Assembly: GCA_910591455.2 (NCBI GenBank)
Contig: OU342817.1
Location: forward strand, 8,284,915-8,348,914
Direction: 5' to 3'
Length of the DNA stretch: 64,000 bases
Source: Pholis gunnellus
Lineage: Eukaryota; Chordata; Actinopteri; Perciformes; Pholidae
In this document: positions 35,901-48,800 of the stretch, piece after piece
Layout of the letters: each line of letters begins with the position of its first letter
How positions within the stretch are numbered: position 1 is the stretch's first letter
Position numbers and translations under genes: made by a program
The notes under the pieces: model-generated
The model's database searches: none
What the model was told of the DNA's origin: nothing
The model's input: the letters and a program-made list of their open reading frames with translations, nothing else

Positions 35901-38578
35901 CAGTGAGTGCAGCTTGGAGTCACCTGCACTCATTAGTTGATACTTATAAAACATTCTCAAATATCATTAAAATCTTCTTTGTCTGATAATTCATTCAACT
36001 TTTGAATATTGATAACTTGCATAGTGCAAGTGCATACTGTGTTTTTGGCATGTGCCTTACAGGCTGAATATCATTTGGGAAAGTAAAAAAAAAAAAAAAA
36101 AAAAGTGAGTTTTTTTTTGTCCTCTCTGTTTTTTCATTTAGATTCCATTTGTGGAACTAACGGTGTGAAAAAGTCGTCGGATGGGGAAGCTGTGACACCG
36201 TCACTCTTCTTGAACAACACAGAGCACTCAGCCTCTCTGGCCAGGTCACAGGTGAGGAGTGGCTAAAGCTCCCTTTTATAGTCACTGGGTTGTTATCGAT
36301 GAACAGTTCAGTGCTTTGTTTAAGGCACTGGACAGAACGGTTAGGAAAGCGTTAACACTGTAGGTTAGTTACAGAAGATTTGTGGTTATTTTCATACTCG
36401 AAACACAATGTTGCATTGTTGTAGAACTGACATTGTACAGAAAAAAATACAGACAAATAATAGTTAAGTTTTTTTTTTTTATTTGTTCCCGTTTCAGAAA
36501 CATGAAAATGAGGAAGATGGAGCAAGTGGTGACAAAGACGAAAAAGAGAAGGAGACGGATGTAGCAATATCTTTTGTTTTTGGTCAGAATATCAAAGACA
36601 GAGCAAAGGTGGGTTATTTTCCTCTTTTCTTACACCTGTTTAACACACACTGACACAAACTGAGGTGAGACTGTGTGACGAACAAAAACAGATATGCAGA
36701 CGCAGGAGGGTAGATACTCCAGATAATGAGTTGCCTTGTTATAGTCAACATATTATGTTTATATTTGTGACTTCTAAAGGACCAGTGTGGGTTCAATGTA
36801 AAGGTTTTATGTTTTTTCGGTGCAATACATAGTTGGAGTTTCGCCCATATGCTCTTCAGTCATTTAAATTCTTGCTTGTACTTCAAAAAGCCGTAAAGGG
36901 CAATGTGTCAAAGCTAAGGAAGACACAGCAATTCTTAGTTTCAGGTGATAATACACTATGAAAACACATTTATTAATTATTTAATAAATCCCAGAGTCCT
37001 TCAGGCTGGTCCTTTTTTAAGCATTTCTATACTAACACTATGTTAACGGTGTCACTGCCCTTGCTTTGACAATCTCCTGTAGTGTTTTGTGGTCCCACTT
37101 CCTGATAATAGGAGCTTTTCCTGTGGCGTTTTGAACAATGTCCAATATATTTTTGTATCATTTTGTGCCCAGTCTGGAACCGTTGTGGCAGGAATGTTTC
37201 CACAAGATTTTGGAAATGTTCATTCGCTTGCTAGGATGCAAGTTAGTCAGGAGTTTCATTAATGTGGATTCGTGAACATTTCTGGTCTTTCTCACACGTT
37301 GCGTCATTTCTTCAACACTTCTCTTCTCTAGTTGGAAGAGAACAGTAAAGAAGGCAAGTCAAAGGATGGCGTGCCACTGGACTCGGAGGCCACTAATTAT
37401 TTCTTACAGTACATCTCTACCCCAAGGTAATGAAAATGTGTTCTCCTTTGAGTATTTTTAGCAACTCCTCGTCATCTATATTTAACTTCCATCAACTCAC
37501 TTTCTTCTTCTTTCTTGTCCTTTCAGTTCAAAAAATGCCACAAACAGTACAGACAGTGGGGCAAAATTTGTTTTTGGGCAGAACATGTCTGAACGAGTTC
37601 TGGTGAGTTTGTGCGACCTGTTGTGTCGTGAGTCGGCCATATTTATAAAACAATTTTTTTTAAAAACCTGTGGTGATTGAGGTTTGAACAAGTTCCAATG
37701 ATCCGCTTTGTTGTGCTCTCAGAGTCCCCCAAAGGGCGAGTCCTCAAATGAGGAAAATAAAGAAGTTTCAGCTGCCCCTGCTTCAGAGCCCTCATCACAG
37801 GAAGCCACCCCAGAGAAGGGTAAAAACACAAAGTTCATCCATTATCTCACATGTTTCATGTTTAACTTGTCTACTAATAGATTTAACAAAGACTCTTGTC
37901 AGCACTGAGGCGAGACCCGAGGCTATCAAATCAGCAGTTCAACGGATATGTGATGGTGAAATTATAATCCTAGAAACATTCACGGAAATCTATTCATCAT
38001 GTTATCTCTTTGTTTCCACATCAAATTCAGTTGGGAGGTAGTGTTTTGATTAGCACTCCATAAAGAGCTCCGGGTGTAATAAATACCACATCTTTGATTT
38101 GAGGTCCACATTCCAAACCGCTAGTGATACGTCCCACCCATTTCCTGATGCATTAAAGCAGTTTTTATCAGTAGCGATTTTAGTTGCACTCCCCAGCACA
38201 TAGTTTACTCAAAGCTAATTTAAATACTGAAACAAGGTGCCGCAGAGATTTCTCTTCACACCTGTATAAAGTGTGAAGGGAAATTAATTCAGATCACTAG
38301 AAAATATCATCTGCTTGTTTTAGGGAGAAATGGTACATTACACATGCAGGATTGAATACTGCATGACCTGGTTTGACGGCTATATACTGATGATTATTAT
38401 TTAGAGAATGGCATTTTTCTTACTTTACAACTAAGGTCAACGTGTTTGCACAAATTGACAGTAGTCACTTCTTGTGAGGCCTAAACATAAAAGGCTACAT
38501 CACCTAGTGACATGTTTGTGGTTTGAGAGTATGTTGCGGTGACGTTTTTTCGGCTCATAGCTGCTACATTGCGCAGGC

Positions 38579-38610
<32 letters not shown>

Positions 38611-41600
38611 GAGCTGAATTGACTCTTTAAATGATCTGAAGTGACCTATACAGCTCCAGTGTTGCGTGACAGAGTGTCAGGCAGCCTGAGTCCTTCATTT
38701 ATCACCTGTCAGCACTAGATAGTCCAACCTTTTGCAGGATGTTATTCATGTGTCACTGCAAGATGATATGGGAGTGAGAGGAGACTCTCTTTAACTGACG
38801 CATCAGTTTTTTGATAAAAAAAATCTCGGAAAGCAAACGTTCGCTCCAGCTAGGTACAGATGTCTCACCCCCCTGTGTTTTATCTCACCAGTGAATAGCG
38901 TGTCCGAGTCTTTGGAGGAGTCTGCAGCAGCTTACACCAAAGCCACAGCCAAGAAGTGCATCTTAGAGAAAGTCGACGTCAAAACTGGAGAGGAATCAGA
39001 AAGCAATGTTTTACAGGTAGAGGATTGATTCAACACGTGCAGTGAATGAATGTGGCAGAAAGCAATACAATTCTTTGTTGTTTTTTTTTGTTACTCTGTT
39101 ACTTCAGATGCAGTGCAAGTTATACGTTTTCGAGAAGACTGCTCAGTCGTGGATAGAAAGAGGTCGAGGTTTGCTGAGGCTCAACGACATGGCATCAACA
39201 GAGGACGGCACGCTACAGTCTCGTCTAGGTAAACACACCGTCAGAAACTAGAAAAGAAAATAAACATCTGACCGTTAAGACTGTGCACAGCTCCAATAAT
39301 CATGGTTTGATTGCAGTAATGAATGCTGTTTGTTCGTGAGTTGATTATTTGTGCCAGATACATATGGAATGACTTAGAGATGACACACTCGGTAAAATAC
39401 AACTGCTTCTTAGTCGTGGTTTTCAGCTTGATAAGTATTGCAATACCTGCCATTGAACACAAGGGGGAGACCCTTCCTGTGATACACACCTCTATGGATT
39501 AGGCAACACATGCTGCACTGCATGTGTGACGGTGGAATAAGGAGCAAGATGTGTTTTATCATCAAAGAAAGAAATCTATAATGAAAAACACACTTTTATT
39601 CATCCACGCCTGAAGCATTGTGTGTTTTTATTTTTTTATTTTATAATTTCACAATTTTGAAATAGATAGAAACACTATTTTAGAAGATAGGTTCAACGTT
39701 TCAGAATTGATTTTCTGATTCTGTATTTATGCTGATGAACATGAGACCAGCGCAATAACATCTTGGTAAACATGCTCAGTGACTTAAGAAAGGACACGTT
39801 TATCTTTCATAAGAAGAACTCTCAGCACTACATGGAGTCAGGTGGAACACCATAGACAAAACAAACAGCTGCTTGGGTCTGTACTTCATTTTATTTTGTG
39901 TGTTTCTTTTTTAAATTCTTCCAGTGATGAGGACCCAGGGCAGCCTCCGGTTGATCCTCAACACTAAACTTTGGCCCCAGATGCAGGTGGACAAAGCCAG
40001 CGAGAAGAGTGTACGAATCACTGCCATGGACACAGAGGACCAGGGGGTCAAGGTCTTCCTAATATCGGTATGTATCGTCAAACATTATACTACAGTTGTG
40101 CCATTTTTTTTTGTCCGAGCTTGGGGAAGATTTACATATTCATTTTAATTTGCAGAGTGTTAGTCGGTTTATATAATATCTCCTAATACTGTGCATATAT
40201 TGCCCTGTCCGATTATAGTTATTATATAGCATTTGTGTGTAAAATCGCTGCAGTAAACACTCTGTGCTGACAGGCGTGCAGAGCGCACTGGTGACATCGT
40301 GGTGACTGCCACATAATCTGCCTCACCCAGCACATCTTCACCAGCACAGATAGCTGTTTTATTGATAGCTGTCAGTTTGAGGCGGGTTCACGTCACTGCA
40401 GAGAGATGGTGGACTTTTCAGGAAATAGTTAGTTTATAATGAGTATTCCAGAGGGCTCCATGCCTGAGACCACACTTTTAAGTGGACTCGGGCAAGGAAT
40501 TGTCTATTCTTCAGGTGCTTGCTACTGTAAAGGTTATGTTAGAGTCACTACGAGATATCCAGAGCCAGCAAGCCACTTTGAGTCGCCAAAGTCCCATAAA
40601 CTTTGTTGGGTGCACATATACTGTAACTATTCAACTTGCATTTTATGGGACTGGTGTGACTCAAGAGGTAACGTAGGTTAGTTCTCATGGCTTTTTGAGT
40701 GAAAGTAACCTTTTTGTTGAAATAGCTTGATTTAAAGACAGGCACACATTTAAATATTTCCCTTTTCCAAGGTTCAGTTATTGTAATTCTGCAACACAGG
40801 GTTGCGCAACAAAATGCAATATAAATAGCAGAAATAAAAACGGGCAGATAATATGACTGGTATCTTTGTTGTTCATTGTTCATCAACTTTGATGACGATG
40901 TTTGAGCATCAAGCATCGTTGATCAGAGTCCACCTCCTCTCGTCTCACTGGAGTCCTGCGCTGTCATGCGGTCCGGTTGTCAATTGCAGCGTGAACCAGG
41001 ATATTAACGATGGAGCAGGTTTCTGTAAAGATGTGGGCACATCAGTCTCGGACCTCCTGTAACCTGAAGTCTTATTTCATCCATCTTATTTTCCTGCGAC
41101 CGGACATTAGCCAGGAGTAGCCTCAGGTCTCAGCTGTAGACTCGTAAGCTCGTTTGAGATGAGCCAACAATCTAGTGTTAAAGAATACAATTACACAGAA
41201 AAAATACATTGTGCGGCGATCGTCATCTCAAACAAGTATTATGAATATTTATGTTTTTATTTGAGTTTTTCTTCCTTTCAGTTGTGCTGAGTAGTCTCTC
41301 CCTCTGTGTCGCCACTCTTTAGGGTAGCTCTAAGGACGTAGGTCAGCTGGCTGCAGCGTTACATCACCGTATCTTAGCCCTGAAGAGCCGGGCGGATCAG
41401 GAGCCCGAGACCCCAACAACAACCATCCCTGATGCCGAGGTACCACAGTCCAACGAGGATGACAGCGACGAGGAAGACAACGCCTCCGCCTCAGCTTCAG
41501 CCTCCACTCCTGCTACGAGTCAGTGATTTTTTATTGTTCGTGTGCATGTTTCGACACTCCATGGTTTACTTACTCTTAAATCAAATGAATGTCGTGGTTT

Positions 41601-41758
41601 GGAGTGTTTGATTGCTTGTTGGCACCATAGCAGCAGTTTATTTTTGTGATGTTAATATTTAGACCACTCGCTTACAAAGCCCGTGACAACCTGCTGTCAC
41701 TTTTCTTCCTGCAGGTAATTCAGAGGGAGGAGAGAGCCAGGCAGCAGGAAGCACATAG
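29927..41758 (+). CDS. ranbp3: Ran-binding protein 3
   Basis: Nuclear Ran-GTP-binding cofactor of CRM1 export. Seventeen coding exons: 29927-29948, 31991-32046, 32161-32197, 32297-32374, 32483-32554, 35531-35596, 35810-35902, 36142-36251, 36498-36608, 37332-37426, 37527-37602, 37723-37819, 38892-39016, 39108-39228, 39925-40067, 41323-41518 and 41715-41758. They total 1542 bases (513 residues), near human RANBP3 (499-567 by isoform). The N-terminus MADLANE...KPAIAPPVFVFQKDK matches human. Basic PPVKRERTSS (about 49-58) is the likely nuclear localisation signal. Two FG-type motifs FVFGQN lie at about 204 and 261. The Ran-binding domain spans about 318-455 (AAAYTKATAKKC, MQCKLYVFEK, RGRGLLRLNDMAS, VMRTQGSLRLILNTKLW, DQGVKVFLIS). 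An acidic serine-rich tail ends GGESQAAGST, like human. Exons 4-7 each keep phase 1 and could be skipped without shifting frame. Donors of exons 6 (GTTGGT) and 16 (GTCAGT) are weak. Confidence 0.95.
32555..35530. other. ranbp3 intron 5
   Basis: Nearly 3 kb intron, the longest in the gene, between exons 5 and 6. No internal gene seen. Open frames such as 34414-34784 have no support. Confidence 0.7.
35662..35681. repeat. Poly-A run in ranbp3 intron 6
   Basis: Twenty A in a row between exons 6 and 7. A second run of twenty A lies at 36085-36104 in intron 7. Confidence 0.9.
38579..38610. repeat. (AAT)n microsatellite in ranbp3 intron 12
   Basis: About ten AAT units, about 280 bases before exon 13. 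Confidence 0.9.
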
Positions 41759-42884
41759 CGTCACTCTTGGACAGCCTGCTAACATGCTGCCGTTGAGGCA
41801 TTTTGCTGTAGGCATCTCCATGGACACCCCTTGACCAACATGGGTCCTCCAGACCAGTACTTTTGGATATTAGAAGTCTAGCTCCAGGAAATAACCCTTG
41901 TGCCGGAGTGTCTCACCCAACTCGTGCAGTTCATCTTCTCTGCATTCAACGTAATATCTGGAGTCGTTTCTTCCCTCCCTCTCCTGTTTTGTGTTTTATT
42001 TTTGTTTTCGAGTATTTTTTTCCTCTCCCCGATAGCAAAAATAAAGACTTCAAAGCTTTGGTTTGGGACTTTTCTGCTCATCATATTGATGAGTGTAAGG
42101 GTGTTTTCCTCTACATTTTAAGGTATGGCACATGTTAAGACTGCAGTTTCTACTTTGGGACCTTTTTACTCACTCTACAGCCGTACCTCTGGACGCCACA
42201 CATCCAGAGGAGCTTCATTCACAGTGTATTTGACTAGTCCTCAGTCAGTTGTTCCTACATTGAGTCCAACCATCCTCCTGTCTCCCCCCCCCCCCCCCCT
42301 CCCTCATCCCTCCCATCCCAACCAGTGTGTGCGTTAGGTTTTGGCAAATGTAATTTATTTTGGATCATCATTTTCATCAGGCATCTCAACACATATGTGC
42401 TGTTTGTAATGGCTAGCCAAGACCACTCAAGTTGTCATTAATAGTTTCTTATATTTCCTATTGACCTATATTATACAGAATAAAAGACTGAAACAATGCA
42501 GTTTCTGCTAATGTGAGTTAATGATGTGAAGACGAAACAGCTGAAGCATTCACCTTAACATGTTTCTCTAAATTTGTGTGAGGCATTCACTTCTGTTTTT
42601 TTTCAAATTATGAAATTTGACTCATCGGTCTACATTCTGCATGTAACTGTTATTTCCTTTTTGTCCTTTTAAGCATCCCAATGGTTTACTGTGTTGATCA
42701 TATTTTTATTTTTAAGATATACAAACTTTTTTTATCCACTGTCATTTGGAATGAAGACTTAAGTTCATGTGTGGAAAATCTGAGTGATAACTCTAATACC
42801 CTTTGAATGTCATGTACATTTTAATATATCATTTAGTAGCGCACCATGTTTTCTCATCTCCAACTACCCCCTTTACAAAATAAA
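41759..42884 (+). other. ranbp3 3' UTR with candidate polyadenylation signals
   Basis: AATAAA occurs at 42479-42484 and 42879-42884, and another variant near 42037. A C16 run at 42284-42299 lies within the UTR. Which signal is used cannot be read from the sequence. Confidence 0.5.
42284..42299. repeat. Poly-C run in the presumed ranbp3 3' UTR
   Basis: TCTCC followed by an unbroken C run, then a CCTCCC-rich stretch. Confidence 0.9.
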
Positions 42885-43399
42885 CCATTTTGGACTGACC
42901 TTTTTGATTTTTCCTTCTGAAACCTGATTTTCTTGCTTAAATCCACATTTCAGAGCACAACATCGGAGTGGAATACTTGACATTGTCTCCTGTAGATGCA
43001 TTTAAGAGAAACAGCCAAAGGGAGAGTGGTTCATCTGTATAGTATTTGTGTTGGATCAGGTCCATGGGGCAGGAATAACACCAAAACCTGCTTATTAAGT
43101 ATGCATCAAGACCATGACTATTTGATGCATGTACCGGTCATAACAGCATAATCATACACATCCGAACTAGGAACATAACTGCTGCTTCCCCCAAACTCCG
43201 TATGTGTGTGGTCACTCGGTAGGAAAGTATTATTGATAAATAAAGGTGTAAAGAAAGTCACAAAACACATCCTACTCACAAGTTCTTTTTCACACAGATT
43301 TCAGAAACAACTTAATTTGCATTCTTTTGTTATTTTAATGGTTTGCTATATTGTGACATTTAATGACATGATTTATTACAAGATTCTACGTGATATTTT

Positions 43400-44630
43400 G
43401 ATGACATACTAAATACTTTTGATGACACGTTTATGGCATATACTGTAATCTTTTTGACATACAATACTGACATTTTACCGTGACTATAAATGACATGACT
43501 AACATTCTAATGACTTATTTATGATATACTGTACTGTAACATTTTATGATCTATTTATGACATGATTTTTTTTAAATATTCTTTGACATTTTTGTTACAT
43601 ACTATACTATCTTTTCAAAAATTCTTTCAAAATTTACAGACAATACCATGTTTTTTCTGTCATCTTTAGGGCACTATTCTAAAACATTTATATTTTACTA
43701 CACACTATATGATATATTTGTATAATCAAATTTTTCATGGCTTGTTATCAAACATGCTTTACAATGATATTTTCCGACATTTCGACAGTTTTTACCACAA
43801 CTTTTTTCCGACTTAAACATCTGAGTTTTTCATTACTTTTATACTGACTTTCTTTTCAACATACTATTCTATGACAGTCTTATGACTGTTTCCAACACAC
43901 TGTACTATAGATTTTTCCGGCAGTCTAAAATATGATTTTTTTCATGGACATTTCCCACTCTATAATATGACTTTTTTCGACATACATTATGACTTTTTTC
44001 CAAAAACTATTCTTTGACTTTCCTTGACACGCTACTATACTATGCCGTTTTAATACTATAATATTTTCTTTACTTTTTTAGACATTTTTTCAACATCATT
44101 TAATATGATTTTTTTTAATGGGCTTTTCCAAGTACTATTGTACGACTTTTTTGGACAAACGATACCATGACTTTTTACATGACTTTTATAATTTTTTTGA
44201 TATCCCATACAGTGACTTTATTTGAAATACTGTTATTATACATTTTTCATTGCTTCTTTCGACATACTATACTGTGTCTTTTTATGACATTTCTTCAACA
44301 TGCTATACTATGACTTTTGAGGATGTTTTTCCACATACTATACTATGACTTCAATAACTCTTTTTGACATACTATACTATTTATCCACATACTACATTGT
44401 GACTTCTTAATGATTTCGACATACTGTAATGTTAATTTTTCTCTACTTCTTTTCAACATACTATAATAGGACTTTTCGACATTCCATGACTATATTTTTC
44501 ATGGCTTCTTCGACCTAGTTTACGATGACTTTTTTCAACACACTAGACTGACTTTTTTTTGCATACTATACTCTGACCTTTTAAACATGCTATACTGTTA
44601 CTTTTTATGACTTTTTTTTACATATTCAGG
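43400..44630. repeat. Degenerate AT-rich tandem repeat (ACATACTATACTATGACTTTT type)
   Basis: The phrases GACATACTATACTATGACTT and TTTTTCGACATACTATA recur dozens of times with heavy variation, at a spacing of very roughly 20-50 bases. This is an old, decayed minisatellite. The same phrase reappears after the LINE at about 45775-45800 (ACATACTATGCTATGACTTT), so one array was split. Confidence 0.85.
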
Positions 44631-45745
44631 CTGCTAAGAAATCTATTAACACTCCAGTTGATCCATAATGCTGCAGCACGTGTACTGACAAGAACTAATA
44701 CATACCACTCCCAATATTAGCTTCTTTGCACTGGCCTCCTTGAATATAATTTAAGATGCTTTTCCCCCCACTATAAAGCCCCAAATGGCCAGGCACCATC
44801 ATATCTTAAAGAGCTCAGAGTACCCTATCACTCTACAACTAGAACACCGCGCTTCTAGAATGCAGGGTAACTTGTGGTTCCTTGAGTCTCCAAAAGTAGA
44901 ATGAGAGCCAGAGCATTCAGCTATCAAGCTCCTCTCCTGTGAAACAAACATCCAGTTTCAGTTTGGGGGCAGACACCCTCACCACATTTAGAAGTAGGCA
45001 TAAGACTTTCCTCTTTTAAAAATGCTCGTTAGGGCTGGCTCAGACTTGCCTTGGACCAGCCTCTTAATATGCTGCTTTAGGCCTTGACTGCTGGGTGACT
45101 TCTTGTGATACACTTAGCTGCTCTCTCTCTCTTCCTCTCCTTTCCCTCTGTGTGCGTTCATGTCCTATTAATGCATGTTACTAACATGGCATCTTTCCCA
45201 GAGTCTCTGTGTTTTCTCGCCTCGCAGGTTTCCATGGATCGGGGTTATACCTGGAATGTGGTTGTGCCTCCTGTCGTTACCCTGCCTGACACCCACTGCT
45301 ACTATTACTGTTATTCATCACATTTCTATTACTGCTACTTTTACTGTTATTATCATTATCATGCTTTTACATCCACCGCTGTTGTTATTGTTAGTTGTAT
45401 TAATTTGTCGGTTATCATTTCAGCTATTATTACGGCTATTACTGCTCTCATAATATGTATCATTTCTCTCATATGGATTGACTATGTTGTAATATTATGT
45501 TGTTCATTCTGTACACATGACATCTCTTGGACTTTTGCCCATCCTGGGAGGGGGACCCCTCTTCAGTTGCTCTCCCTTAGGTTTCTTCCTTTTTTTCTCC
45601 CATTAAAGGTTTTTGGGGAGTTTTTCCACATCTGATGCGAGGGATCCAAAGACAGAGGATGTCGAGTGTTGTTCAGATTGTAAAGCCGTCGGAGGACAAA
45701 TTGTGACTTGTAATATTGAGCTATATAAATAAAACTAAGTTGGAT
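44631..45745 (+). mobile_element. LINE 3' end inserted in the tandem repeat (fish L2/Rex-like)
   Basis: The left part resembles the C-terminal end of a non-LTR retrotransposon polyprotein (TGATCCATAATGCTGCAGCA, CAGGCACCATCATATCTTAA) but is full of stops. It is followed by the same 3' UTR blocks as at 13200-13600 (CATCCTGGGAGGGGGACCCC, GGTTTCTTCCTTTTT, GTAAAGCCGTCGGAGG) and an AT-rich GCTATATAAATAAAACT tail. It is 5'-truncated, as is usual for LINEs. The 176-residue open frame at 45105-45635 lies inside it and is only tyrosine/isoleucine-rich low complexity. Confidence 0.75.
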
Positions 45746-45800
45746 TGGTCAATGACATTCTTTATATCATTTGTTATAACATACTATGCTATGACTTTTT

Positions 45801-48800
45801 ATGAAATGTAAGTAAAAGCATTCAAATGGAAGGTAAATTAATAAAATATAATTCATGGACTTTAAATCAAGTTCAGGGGCCACACAAAACGTTTCGTTGG
45901 TCCGCGTGCCGCACTTTTAGAAACTATGATCTGGAGCTATTCAAAGTTTAGTTAACATCATCACAATGTGTTTAATGCATTTCCTTCCTCATTTAACATT
46001 TATAGAGCAAAAATAGTTACCCACTTATGTAAAACATTGCTTTATAGCACCGCTCGTGGTCAAAAACTCCACTGGGTATTTTTATTGTTAACCAGGGAAC
46101 GGTAAAATTGTTCTTCCTTGTAGTTGCCTGAATGAATTCCTCTGGATCTGCACAGATTTAATTTGCATTGGTTTTGTATTCAACACACTTGAACTTCAGA
46201 CCAGGTGGAAGCTGTTGTAAAGTGATACGCCTCAGTTACAGCAGCTCCTGGGTTTCAGCAGACTTGGACAACTGTCAAGCCTATACATGTCGTGATGTCA
46301 GAATAAGAAGCAACTAATATGCATTGTTAAAAAACGTCCAAGCCCAGGAATTAACCTCTTGTCATGACTCAAACAGCTCCTTTTAAGAATTCCCTACAGA
46401 GAACAAATAACAGCTGTTAACACTAACCACATTCCTCTTCTTCACACAGTCAGCTATGGCGGTAACTCTGAGCTTTAAAAGGGCGTGCAAAATTCAAATT
46501 GCCACCTCAGACGCCACAATTTTAATAACTTATCACCAGTGAGCTGAAGCGCGTTTACAAAAGGCAGATCTGTGAATGAGTCATGCAGTTTTAGTCAAGG
46601 TGGGAAGTTTTGTCAACACTTTAAGGACGATCATGTTTGAGCAGATTAAGTTCAGAAGAGGAAGTTGATAACAGACAGCGATGAACATACTTAGAATTTG
46701 TGGAATGCTCTGATGGAAAAGGAGGAGGAATGTTTTTACCTCGGTGAACAGAGGTAAATATCAATCAATGCCTTACTATATTCTTCAGGTGTCACATAAA
46801 GAAAATCATCAAAACCACAGTAACATATATGTGATCTCCTATGAATAGGATTCTTTATACGTGTCAATTATCTCCTTAAAAGGAGTCAAGACATTTATAA
46901 GAGAGCTGTGTAAATAAGAATCACTGCAGCATGACTATTTTGTGCTATGAGCCATTTACAACAAGTATCCTCTTCCAGGAAGGGAATGTTGTACAAATAA
47001 AGTAAAGATTACTAACTGGAATGAAATAGCATGATGTGGATTTTAGTAAAGCCTCATCTTATAAATAAATGACTCAACAACCAGATATGGTACCACACCA
47101 TCACAGAGTCTGGGGACGCTGAAAGGACAGACACAATGGCCTGTAAAGTTTTGACTGATGACGATGAAAATAAGTAAAATCAGATGTCATGTATTTCAAA
47201 GAATTGTTTCATTTTGTATCTGCTGCATTATAACTGCTTTCACTCTTGTAGAAAGTATCTTTCTTTATATTGATTTCAGATTGAACTACAGCTACAGTGC
47301 ATATTCATACTCTGATATTATGTCCTCCAATTAGGCAAAGCAAGCAAAGGGATCCTAGACTTTCATGGGACTCAAAGGGGCACATGTGCGAGTCAGCTGT
47401 TTGCTATTTGATTGAGGTTAAGTCCACTTGGGGATATGAATCACTACAGCAGAGTCTCAACTAAAATGATCAGAGCCTTAGTTGTGCATCCACTTTACTA
47501 CATATCAATGGCAAATAACGTTCATTTTCCTCAACTTCATTTGTTTGAAAGCTATACTTAACATTTACTTTGAAGATAAACTAAATTAATTAATTTACAA
47601 ACTGTATTGACTATATTGTTTGAAGGAATACTGATAGTCTGGTTCCAGGATTATTACCAACTCAAAGGCTTGTCTGTTGGGACAGAGAAGCAAAGGCTGG
47701 AACTCCAGTCGAGTCTTTAATCATAGTGGTAGTAGTGAGTTTGGTTTTTCTGACAAAGAAGAAAAGGGATAACAAAGGATATTAATCTATAGGTCATCAT
47801 TCCTAATGTCAATAACTAATAATCCAACAAAGGCAATTTCACTTCAAACATGAGTCCTCCGTCAACTTTAGAATGGAGAATAACTTCACCACCACTGAAA
47901 CGTAGTCAGTGCAGCAAATACATCATAAACTACTAAAGCTGCCATGAATGAATTTACACATTATGTACACAGATAAACTACTGGAGAGATGAGGCGTCCA
48001 CACGAGGCCAGATTCCTTGTTTTCAAAAGGGTTTACCACAGGTGGGCTGGATGCCGTTAATGAGTCTCCGCCCATCCAGGAAGCAGAGGAAGTTAGAGTG
48101 GGAGGAGACTTTTTACTTGTCTAGCTTTTAAAATATGATACACAGAAACACCCAACCTAGACCAGCTGCAACATTACAATGATGCTTACACATGAATGTA
48201 TCAGTAAGAATAACCCAATATGTTAATATTATATTATATAACAAAGAAAAAGTTGCTGTACTTTTACTTGAGCAATATTTCAAATCCAGGTATTTTATTT
48301 GTTTTGGAGTATTAATATTACATTGTAATATAACTAGTTTAATTCAAGTAAAGTATCTGGATATGATTCTTTTACAACTCCCAGTCAGTCTAGAAAAGCA
48401 TGTAATATAGACATTGATACATGCTATTGATTGTATTATTCTTTAAATATTATTTGTTGTTTTATTTATTTATTTATTCAATGGACATTCATTTTAAATG
48501 GACAGTATTTTAAGAGATCGCCATATATTCATCCATCACATCTGAACATGGCCTACAGTAACCCCAATTAGGTTGAAATGTTTTGTTATTGTTATTCTTC
48601 TGTTATTCCACAAGGGGGAGCTGTCATGTGAAAAAGATCTCTAAATACCGAATAAATATGCCCTCATAATGCAGGATTAATGAATTCTCTTGTTCAGAGG
48701 GTTCATGTTGATTTGAATTATAACGACAGTATAAAACTGCAGGTGATATAATTTGTGGCGTAAATGTTTTATTGTATGAGGGACGGTAGATTTAAAATTC

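Noticed and set aside
45105..45635. 176-residue + frame rich in Tyr, Ile and Cys
   Set aside because: Product of TATTACTG-type simple sequence inside the LINE 3' end.
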